Of a stretch of DNA of 64,000 nt, positions 16,789 to 23,055 are shown piece by piece. Both the position numbers and the translations under genes were made by a program. The stretch is from Rhizobium sp. BK251. GTDB lineage: Bacteria; Pseudomonadota; Alphaproteobacteria; Rhizobiales; Rhizobiaceae. The DNA is taken from NCBI RefSeq assembly GCF_004345245.1, contig NZ_SLUQ01000012.1, positions 67,107 through 131,106 of the forward strand. The letters are read 5' to 3'. The notes below the pieces were generated by a model, which worked only from the letters and a program-made list of their open reading frames with translations, was not told where the DNA came from and searched no databases. Each line of letters begins with the position of its first letter. The first letter of the stretch is position 1.

Positions 16789-16841
16789 CCACGCCCCCAT
16801 GACCGCGCGCGTCGTCTTTCACAAACGTCAAGGAGACGACG

Positions 16842-17006
16842 ATGCTTCTGGAACAACACATTGAAGAGCTTTGCCTCGAACTGCGCGAAGCAATCGACCT
16901 GGTGGAGCGCCGCGAGATCGAAATCGAACTGGAACTGGCGCGCGCCGAACTGGCCGTCATCACCGCAGAGCAGGAAGGCGCAATCGACGCCGAGCCACCC
17001 TTCTGA
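16842..17006 (+). CDS. 54-residue conserved-looking small protein
   Basis: An ATG after CAAGGAGACGACG opens a 54-residue frame ending at TGA 17004-17006. The product starts MLLEQHIEELCLELREAI, is strongly acidic and leucine-rich (EIEIELELARAELAVI), and is probably a single long helix or coiled coil. The ribosome site is excellent, and the leader upstream is shared with the gene at 17872, which supports real expression. Function unknown; a small acidic helical protein in a leading region could be a DNA mimic or an adaptor, but that is speculation. Confidence 0.65.
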   Translation: MLLEQHIEELCLELREAIDLVERREIEIELELARAELAVITAEQEGAIDAEPPF

Positions 17007-17101
17007 GGGTGCCTTTTGCCATGTCGCCTGGCCTGATGCGCCGGGTCGACCGGCGCGTCAGGCCCGAAGCATCGCTTGGCCGTCCCTCCATCCGTCATCG
17101 A

Positions 17102-17371
17102 TCAAGCAATCACCTCTCGCGGCAAACGTGATCTCGGGCCGTAGCCGCGCCTGCGCTTCTGCCGCAGGAGTTGGAGGAAGAGCCCAACCGCTTCCTCTTC
17201 CGTCTCAAAATGATGGATCAGTCTTTGGCCTCTGGCACCGATGCGGCCCCATCGGCGGATCAGACAGGCTTCGCCGAACAGGTTGGGCTCGATCGACATC
17301 GCATAGTAGCGCGCCATGTTCTTCCTGGCGTCTGTGCGTTCGACATAGAGCTGGTAGGGCTGCGCGATCAT
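17102..17371 (-). CDS. WGR-domain protein
   Basis: The 89-residue protein reads MIAQPYQLYVERTDARKNMA and contains YYAMSIEPNLFGEACLIRRW followed by GRIGARGQ, the WGR triad, then HHFETEEEAVGLFLQLL. WGR domains are nucleic-acid-binding modules, known from PARP proteins and bacterial MolR-type proteins. Single-domain versions are common on rhizobial plasmids. It is one of two leftward genes in the leading block and lies between two copies of the duplicated leader. Role unknown. Confidence 0.85.
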   Translation of the reverse strand: MIAQPYQLYVERTDARKNMARYYAMSIEPNLFGEACLIRRWGRIGARGQRLIHHFETEEEAVGLFLQLLRQKRRRGYGPRSRLPREVIA

Positions 17372-17701
17372 GGAACACAGAATCGGACACGGAAGTCTTT
17401 GCGTCCAACGACATATTTGAATCGGCCGGTGTTGATTGATTCACGGCGATGATGATTGGTGCATGACCCGGGCGAGCCGCTTGCGGCGGACGGTGCTATT
17501 CGCTTTCGCTCACGGAGTCCGCAGGCGGTCTCCGCCCATTCGGGTCACGCCCCTCTCGCGGTTGCCGCGCCTCAGCGCGATTGTCGGGCGTCAGGGGAAG
17601 CGGAAAGACTGCAGGGCCGGCTGCGCTCGGCAAGCGGTCACGGCGCCTGCCGGCGCCGTGGTCTATCTCTCTCTGACTTCCTATTGTCGCATTCGCCCCG
17701 G

Positions 17702-17820
17702 CGGCCTCAAGGACATCGCGGCCCCTCCAATTTTTCCGCCGCGCCGCTGACGCGACACGACGAAAAAATCGGTTCCTCCGCTCGCCGCCGCTGGCGGTCG
17801 CTTTCGCGATCCCTGACCCC
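17702..17820 (+). repeat. Duplicated leader element, copy 2
   Basis: This is the second copy of the element at 16672-16788 and ends 51 bp before the ATG at 17872. A further matching block (GGTGCATGAC versus GGATGCATGAC) occurs farther upstream at about 17457 and 16661, so copy 2 seems to carry about 240 bp of extra sequence inside the repeat. Confidence 0.7.
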
Positions 17821-17871
17821 TTGGGTCGCCAATGCGGGCTCCTTCTCGTGAGAACGAAAAGGAGGCTTCTT

Positions 17872-18354
17872 ATGTCTGATTTCAACTTTCTCATGTTCTA
17901 TGCCAAGCTCGCTGGCTTCAAGCTTCTCGTGAGCGCAATCCGTATCGGTTGCGAGGATGAATTCTCAAAGACACTCCACGACCGGCTGCTGGCCGGCCTC
18001 GATGCAGCGATCGGCTCGACGCGCCACATCATGGATCTGCAGCGTCAGCTACTCACCGAGGACGATCCCGAGGGGATGATAGCGTGGCAGCTTCAAGGTG
18101 AGGCAGAAAACCTTACTAGCCGCACGTTTGTTCTGCTGGATGAGCTGGAGATCGATTTCGACACCAACGAATATCGGGTCGACGGCGGCGAGTGGCACAA
18201 CGCACTGTCGGCAGACTGCGACGGCATCGAGATCAACTATCCGACGACCGTCTCCGTGAGCGATACGGAGATCGGTCCCCTCGCTACGACCATTCGTGAT
18301 ATTGCGCGCGAGACCGGCATCGCCATCAGCGTTGCGCGCGTCGTCTACGATTGA
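17872..18354 (+). CDS. Hypothetical protein next to oriT
   Basis: The 160-residue protein starts at the ATG after AAAAGGAGGCTTCTT. The N-terminus (MSDFNFLMFYAKLAGFKLLV) is helical. The middle holds HHIM-like helices (DAAIGSTRHIMDLQRQLLTE), and the C-terminal part is mixed alpha/beta with many acidic residues (LEIDFDTNEYRVDGGEWHN). Predicted charge is clearly negative. It is the gene nearest the candidate nic site on the leading side, so it would be among the first to enter a recipient. That position often holds anti-defence or SSB-like functions. No family recognised. Confidence 0.7.
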   Translation: MSDFNFLMFYAKLAGFKLLVSAIRIGCEDEFSKTLHDRLLAGLDAAIGSTRHIMDLQRQLLTEDDPEGMIAWQLQGEAENLTSRTFVLLDELEIDFDTNEYRVDGGEWHNALSADCDGIEINYPTTVSVSDTEIGPLATTIRDIARETGIAISVARVVYD

Positions 18355-18729
18355 GTTTGCAGGGCAGGGGCGGCGGAGCCGCCTCTCGCTTTTCGTCTTT
18401 TGCGTTGGCTTGACCGCTTGCAGGCATCGAGCCTGCGCGCGGTCTTGAGGAGAAAGACTTGCCGCCTCTCCCCTCACACTCCCCTCTCCCTGTGGTGCGG
18501 GTCGAGACCCGCCCGGCCTTTCGGGCCGGTCAAGCGGACGCTGCCGCGACTGCCCCAAACAAGACGGAGAGGACGGGTACCTTGCGCTACGCCCTCATGC
18601 TTCGGGCATCCGCTCCAGGTGCTCGTCCTCTCCTGCGGGCCGCTCGCCGTCTCATCGTTCGCATGTCGTTGATACCCGTCACCTCCGGTGCCGGTTCTCT
18701 CGACTGCTCACGACGACGGCTCGCTTCAG
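18355..18729. other. GC-rich hairpin-dense region without a convincing gene
   Basis: Several short stems are visible (GGCGGCGGAGCCGCC, GGGTCGAGACCC, GGCCTTTCGGGCC). A TTG at 18459 has GAGGAGAAAGAC upstream and opens a 112-codon frame, but the frame runs into the inverted repeat of the oriT candidate and its composition is not protein-like. I read the region as structured non-coding sequence flanking oriT. Confidence 0.4.
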
Positions 18730-18904
18730 CATCTCTAACCAATTGGCTTGGCCACCATGCTGTTCCTCCGGCGCAGATCACAGGATCGAGCCTGTGATCG
18801 CTGTTGCTTTGTCAAACGACTCGCAACAGCATCGGCGCCTCGGGCACGGTGGCCAAGCCGATTGGTTAGAGATGGCAGGATAGGCTATTGGTATACCAAT
18901 AGCC
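18730..18904 (-). other. oriT: Candidate origin of transfer (oriT)
   Basis: On the minus strand a perfect 22-bp palindrome (18883-18904, half GGCTATTGGTA) abuts TATCCTG/CC, predicted nick between 18876 and 18875. This equals the RP4 nic core CCTATCCTG/CC, and the plus strand reads TGGCAGGATA, the start of the T-DNA border. A second inverted repeat with 27-bp arms (18848-18874 and 18730-18756, one mismatch) begins directly at the 5' end of the strand that would be transferred. It encloses two more stems (18776-18799, 9-bp arms; 18800-18830, 8-bp arms). A MOBP/VirD2-like relaxase with VirD1-, VirC1- and VirC2-like partners is encoded at 42-46 kb. Transfer would lead leftward. Strong by architecture, untested. 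Confidence 0.8.
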
Positions 18905-19094
18905 GTTTCGCCCGAGGGGCGATCGCCTCAAACGCGAGCGAGAGTTTCCCGGTCTTTCATTCTCAAACGAAACAAGGCCATGAGGGAGAGACGTCGAGCC
19001 GGTAGGAGGGGGGAGGCTGGGGAGCCGGCTGTTTGGGGCAAGAGCCTCCGGCCGCCGTGAAATGCAGCAGCATCTAGGAAGTCAGGCGCTTGCG

Positions 19095-19500
19095 CTAATC
19101 AGCGAATGGGCGAACCCGCCGATAGGTGGTTCGCCGATTGGACCGGCTTGCGAATGTGCGAATAGGCGAATCCGCGCGTATGTGAATAGGTGCGTCACCG
19201 TTTGGCCGTATCGGTACGTCGGCGAATGAGTGGAGCAGTGATTGGGCCATCGGGTGAAACGGCAGATCGGAGAATTAGCAAATCCGTGAACTGGTGAGAC
19301 ACCGATCCGGCGAATGAGTGTTCAGGCGATCCCGTTAATCAGCGAATCGGTGAATGCGCAGATCGCTCAATGGGTGTTTGCGTGGGCGCGCGATTGGGCG
19401 GCTCAGCGAACAGCTCATTCTGCGAAGAGGCATTTGAGCGATCCGGCGCATCGGTGAATGAGGGATTTACCGGTCTGGCGAAACGGTGAAAGCGCGTCCA
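19095..19500. repeat. Degenerate octamer repeats, GCGAAT/GTGAAT type
   Basis: About 400 bp contain many copies of a loose unit of the form NNGCGAAT or NNGTGAAT (for example GTGCGAATAGGCGAAT, AGCGAATCGGTGAAT, GCATCGGTGAATGAG), often in 8-bp register and all on one strand. No gene with a ribosome site covers it. It lies between oriT and the secretion operon. It could be an iteron-like protein-binding array, a partition site or a decayed satellite. Confidence 0.5.
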
Positions 19501-19741
19501 GGCGGTCTGCGTCCTCGGACAATCCCTCAATTGGTAAATTTATAATCGCAATCGTGGTTGCCGCGGTTATCGCAACAAACAAGACGCCGACAACAGACTT
19601 CGGCAACGCCTCTATCGAAACCGTCAGCGTTAGCGGGGCCAACTGAGCAACGTGATCAACCGCGCATCTACATATCTACCACGGACCCCGACATGTCTAA
19701 GTCTCAGGCTTTTTCCCGCTTGAGCAAGCCATTTGCTACTG

Positions 19742-19769
19742 ATAAAATTATACCAGAGTATAAGTTATT
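19742..19769. promoter_or_regulatory. Palindromic operator candidate A
   Basis: Core TTATAC-CAGA-GTATAA (19748-19763) with AT-rich flanks. It is one of five sites sharing the same 16-bp geometry upstream of transfer operons. It lies about 100 bp before the first gene of the secretion cluster. Confidence 0.65.
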
Positions 19770-19870
19770 CATTCGGTCAAAGCTGCGGACCAGGCGGTAT
19801 TCTGTTTCTTCAAGAATGGGGTTTGACACTGATACATAATCGATCCCTCCTGACGAAAGAATGGTACAAG

Positions 19871-20605
19871 GTGCCATTCTCAGCGGACTGCCCGGGCTGT
19901 GGTGCACAGACGCGGTCCGCCGCTGTCGTGGTTGGCCCTTCGAGTTTGTTGGGTGACGCAGGGTCCGCGCCGGGAAGCGAAATACTGGCGAAGTCCCGCC
20001 GGCCAATTGATGCATTCGCATTCGTCGAGGCGCTGGGCGGCCAGACCGAAAATGTTGAGCGATCCGTCGTCAACCGCTTCCATAGCGCCTTCGCTTTTCT
20101 GGGCGGCCAATTGACATCGATTTGCGAACACTGCGCAGAAAATCTTCCGCCCGCTGCAATCCGCTCCGCTGTCATGAACGGCTTTGTTCGGCTTGGCCAG
20201 AAGCGCCTTCTAGTAAATGAGCGCTTGCTACTCTTTGCCTCTGACGCGGTGCTGACGGAATTTTGTGGGGAGACCTCTATAGAGGAAAGCGCAATGCGCG
20301 ATCCGGATTATGCACTCTTGCTCGTCTGCGACACGGAAAGCGAAATCGGCGAAACCGGCACGATCGAGCTCTGGCATAGCGTTGCACGTGATGACTACGC
20401 CATCGTGGTCAAAGGCCACGAGGGTCGCGAGATGTTGCGGGACGCCTTCAACGATGACCTGAAGGACGTCGTGACAACCATTTTCGACCTCGGATTGGTG
20501 CTCACCCAGCTTCACCTGGCCCAGGTATCCTCACCCTATTGCGGACTTGCCCGCGATCTTTTTCTCGAAGCCCTTGAAGATGCCGGTTATCGGCAGGCAA
20601 GCTAG
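19871..20605 (+). CDS. Unknown protein with zinc-ribbon-like cysteines, first gene of the secretion region
   Basis: The frame is open from 19733, but its first part covers operator A, so I take the GTG at 19871 (244 residues). TTG at 19823 is another option and no start has a good ribosome site. Two Cys pairs, CPGCG near the N-terminus and CEHC about 85 residues later, look like a split zinc site. The C-terminal half is mixed alpha/beta (TIELWHSVARDDYAIVVKGH, LRDAFNDDLKDVVTTIFD). There is no signal peptide. It precedes a lipoprotein gene and virB1 and is likely controlled by the same operator. I do not recognise the family. Confidence 0.6.
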   Translation: MPFSADCPGCGAQTRSAAVVVGPSSLLGDAGSAPGSEILAKSRRPIDAFAFVEALGGQTENVERSVVNRFHSAFAFLGGQLTSICEHCAENLPPAAIRSAVMNGFVRLGQKRLLVNERLLLFASDAVLTEFCGETSIEESAMRDPDYALLLVCDTESEIGETGTIELWHSVARDDYAIVVKGHEGREMLRDAFNDDLKDVVTTIFDLGLVLTQLHLAQVSSPYCGLARDLFLEALEDAGYRQAS

Positions 20606-20616
20606 AAAGCAACACT

Positions 20617-21072
20617 ATGCGGATTTTCACGAAGCTCTTCGGATCTCTTTCGGCGATGACTGTGCTGGCCGGATGTGCTCATCAGGTTGAGCGGCCGCGA
20701 CCACTGCCGGCGGCGCCGTTTGCGTATCTTAGCCTCACAGCTTGCAAAGCCTTTCGGGACAACATCGTTGAGTGCCAGCTGGAGTATGGTACCGAATTCG
20801 GACGCCAGCGTCTTGGTCCTGTCCAGGAGAGGGGCCTGTTGATTGCCGACGACGGCCAACCCTACCAAGTCGAGTCCTGCTATCAGGTGACGAGGATACA
20901 ACCGGAATTGCCCAATTTCGTGTGCCGAATCTCTGTCAGGCGCTCAGCGACCGATGCCGGTTCGGTCCTGGTCAAAGGCGGTACCGCCGTGCGCCTAGCA
21001 CGCATTTTGGGTGACCGCGAACAGATCCAGTATCGCTGGAACCCAGACAGATGGTCACGCCTACGCGATTGA
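20617..21072 (+). CDS. Predicted lipoprotein upstream of virB1
   Basis: The 151-residue protein begins MRIFTKLFGSLSAMTVLAGC; the lipobox LAGC at about residues 17-20 predicts lipidation and membrane anchoring. The mature part has several cysteines (ACKAF, VECQLE, ESCYQV, FVCRIS) that could form disulfides in the periplasm. It starts 11 bp after the preceding gene. Lipoproteins in VirB clusters often stabilise the outer-membrane core, but this one is longer than VirB7 and lies before virB1. A more typical VirB7 candidate is at 27536. Function unknown. Confidence 0.7.
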   Translation: MRIFTKLFGSLSAMTVLAGCAHQVERPRPLPAAPFAYLSLTACKAFRDNIVECQLEYGTEFGRQRLGPVQERGLLIADDGQPYQVESCYQVTRIQPELPNFVCRISVRRSATDAGSVLVKGGTAVRLARILGDREQIQYRWNPDRWSRLRD

Positions 21073-21113
21073 TTCTTCTCGGGAAACCGTCGCTCCTACC
21101 TTTTGCCACGACG

Positions 21114-21141
21114 ACATAATTACACTCCAGTTAAATTTTTG
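21114..21141. promoter_or_regulatory. Weak operator candidate B1 upstream of virB1
   Basis: AC-TCCA-GT centre with right arm GTTAAATTTTTGG, close to the right arm of site C (GTTAAAGTTTGG). The left arm is poorly conserved. The centre lies 56 bp before that of site B2. Confidence 0.4.
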
Positions 21142-21169
21142 GGTTGATTTCCGTGGAGGAATGCAGTTC

Positions 21170-21197
21170 AAATTCTTATACCGCAGTATAATTTTGT
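21170..21197. promoter_or_regulatory. Palindromic operator candidate B2 upstream of virB1
   Basis: Core TTATAC-CGCA-GTATAA (21176-21191), perfect over 6+6 bp, followed by TTTTGT. It ends 12 bp before the virB1 ATG and could block transcription or initiation. The arm GTATAATTTTGT recurs in reverse at site D. Confidence 0.7.
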
Positions 21198-21209
21198 ACT
21201 GGTTCAGCC

Positions 21210-22358
21210 ATGGAACGCGTCCCGCTTTCGCCTGAAAACAGACCGCACAACACATGGTCGCGAAGCGCACTGTGGATCGCCGGAACGTCGGCCTTATTAC
21301 TCACAGGTTTTTCCTCCGGCCCAGACGACAGCAGCGGTCACATTAGTTCGGGAATATCGCCACCGGTCGATCATCGTTCGAGCGGCATTAAGCCGAAGGC
21401 GGACAAGGTCGCGGTCCTACCGCCACCAAATCCGGCGTCGTCTAGCTTTGCTGCTTCGACGCAGGATGTGCCGCTGATCGATTCCACCAACTTCGATGAG
21501 CGATTTAACGGACCGATCGCTGAAGATCTGTTCCGATCCAGCGCTGCCCCCTTGGATGTGATCGAAGGGTCGGACAGGGCTGGGCGATCATCCGGAGATG
21601 CGGCTGGCAGCACGAATGCACGGCGCGACAGCGCCGTGCATTCGCTTATCAGCGTCTACTCGCACGATCAGTCGTCCGGTCCTCCGATCAACGACCCGGC
21701 AACCGACCCTCATATCGATGTCAGCGCGACGCCGACACAGGCTCGTCCCAGTCTTCTATCCGGAGTACCGGAGGGCTATGCCAAGCTCGTACTGACAATC
21801 GCCGGAAAGGAGGAGGTTGACCCAGATTGGGTGCTTTCGGTTATGCGAGCCGAGAATGCCAATTTCGATCCACGCCTCGTCAGCTCCGCCGGCGCCGTCG
21901 GATTGATGCAGGTTATGCCGCGGATCGGTGATGCTTTCGGTTCGACTGATCTGACCGATCCCGAACAGAACATCCGCGCGGGCACGCGATTTCTTCGCGT
22001 TCTGATCGCCAAGTACCGAAATCCTGTGCTGGTCGCTGCTGCCTATAATGCGGGCGAGCCCAACGTGGACCTTCGCCATTCTCTGCCGTTGATCCGCGAA
22101 ACCGCCGACTACGTCACCCGTGTCGTCGGATATTACACCGGCACAGCGGCCACGCCGATCGTCTCGCCCGCAACCCGGACTTCGGCGACTGTTTCCAGAT
22201 CGCCGCGCCACAGTGGGCCTGCCGAGCGGGCAAAATCCCCCATGCTTGTTTTCTCAGCCGCAAACCCGATCCCGCCAGACGCTCGTCCTCAGCATGAGGA
22301 GGAGCGGAAGAACACCGGTGGGCCGGTCAAAATTGTCAAGGAAGAGGTGTTTAGATGA
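21210..22358 (+). CDS. virB1: VirB1-like lytic transglycosylase
   Basis: The 382-residue protein has an N-terminal membrane segment (ALWIAGTSALLLTGF, about 20-35), a long disordered Ser/Pro linker to about residue 185, and a transglycosylase (SLT) domain. The catalytic glutamate is in VMRAENANFDP (about residue 215), followed by AGAVGLMQVMP and AAAYNAGEP, the family motifs. It cuts peptidoglycan so the secretion channel can cross the wall. The linker is longer than in Agrobacterium VirB1. Its last codons overlap virB2 by 4 bp. Candidate operators lie just upstream. Confidence 0.9.
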   Translation: MERVPLSPENRPHNTWSRSALWIAGTSALLLTGFSSGPDDSSGHISSGISPPVDHRSSGIKPKADKVAVLPPPNPASSSFAASTQDVPLIDSTNFDERFNGPIAEDLFRSSAAPLDVIEGSDRAGRSSGDAAGSTNARRDSAVHSLISVYSHDQSSGPPINDPATDPHIDVSATPTQARPSLLSGVPEGYAKLVLTIAGKEEVDPDWVLSVMRAENANFDPRLVSSAGAVGLMQVMPRIGDAFGSTDLTDPEQNIRAGTRFLRVLIAKYRNPVLVAAAYNAGEPNVDLRHSLPLIRETADYVTRVVGYYTGTAATPIVSPATRTSATVSRSPRHSGPAERAKSPMLVFSAANPIPPDARPQHEEERKNTGGPVKIVKEEVFR

Positions 22359-22726
22359 ATCCGATCGCGTTGGCAGTCCAGACGGCCATTCTCTATAGCA
22401 GCGTTGCATGGTCCTCCATGGCCAGGCGAAAATGGCTCGGCAACGCCGTTATCGTGGTTGCCGCGAGCTTGATCCTGCTCATCAGTCAATACGAGCCGGC
22501 AGCGGCGCAAAACCTCGATCGTCTGCAACAGGCGGCAGATCGCCTGGTGCAGTTCTTCACCGGCCCGTTCGGTCGATCTGTCGGAGCAATCGCTTTCATC
22601 GGCATGTTTCTCGCTGCTGCCTTCGGCTACTGGTCCTGGGGCGCCCTCCTGCGCGTCGCTGGTTGCCTTGCCGGCATGTTTGCCGCAGCCGAGCTCGTCG
22701 ACTTCCTCGCCGGCGGGGGAGCATGA
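22355..22726 (+). CDS. virB2: VirB2-like major pilin
   Basis: The 123-residue product overlaps virB1 by 4 bp. A long signal region (about residues 1-50) ends in EPAAAQ, a likely signal-peptidase site, leaving a mature pilin of about 72 residues. The mature part has two hydrophobic helices (VGAIAFIGMFLAAAFGYWSW and CLAGMFAAAELVDFLAG) as VirB2 pilins do. It would form the extracellular conjugative pilus. Order virB1-virB2-virB3-virB4 supports the call. Confidence 0.88.
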   Translation: MNPIALAVQTAILYSSVAWSSMARRKWLGNAVIVVAASLILLISQYEPAAAQNLDRLQQAADRLVQFFTGPFGRSVGAIAFIGMFLAAAFGYWSWGALLRVAGCLAGMFAAAELVDFLAGGGA

Positions 22727-23052
22727 CCATGGCGGCAGGAAACGACGCTGACGGTGGTGACGACTATATCGAATCCTATCCTGTCATCCTCGCGCTGACC
22801 CGCCCTCCGACGGTCATGGGAATACCCTACACCTATTTCCTCGCTGAGTGCTTCGTCTCGCTGATGGCCTTCATGATCCTTGGATCCATCCTCTGGTTCC
22901 CGGTCTCGTTCGTCGTCCTGCACGGCGTTCTCTACGTGCTGACCGTCAAGCTCGACCTCTGGTTCTTCGAGATTGTCGGACGCCTCAGCATGTGCGGCGC
23001 CAACCCGCTTGGCCGGAAGCTCGGTGGTGGCGTCAGAACCTATGGGGTGTGA
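22723..23052 (+). CDS. virB3: VirB3-like inner-membrane protein
   Basis: The 109-residue protein starts at ATGA, overlapping the virB2 stop by 4 bp; MAAG at 22729 is an alternative. It has the VirB3 pattern: YPVILALTRPPTVMGIPYTY followed by one long hydrophobic hairpin (SLMAFMILGSILWFPVSFVV) and a short C-terminal tail. VirB3 anchors in the inner membrane and associates with VirB4. Only 3 bp separate it from virB4. Confidence 0.9.
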   Translation: MTMAAGNDADGGDDYIESYPVILALTRPPTVMGIPYTYFLAECFVSLMAFMILGSILWFPVSFVVLHGVLYVLTVKLDLWFFEIVGRLSMCGANPLGRKLGGGVRTYGV

Positions 23053-23055
23053 GCG

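Noticed and set aside
18459..18797. 112-codon plus-strand frame with TTG start
   Set aside because: Has a plausible ribosome site but no protein-like composition, and it reads through the oriT inverted repeat.
19095..19500. CRISPR array
   Set aside because: Units are 8 bp, degenerate and without spacers.
19458..19646. 62-codon plus-strand frame ending in a hydrophobic segment (GKFIIAIVVAAVIATN)
   Set aside because: The first half lies in the octamer repeats and there is no ribosome site; the hydrophobic end could be a gene remnant but cannot be supported.
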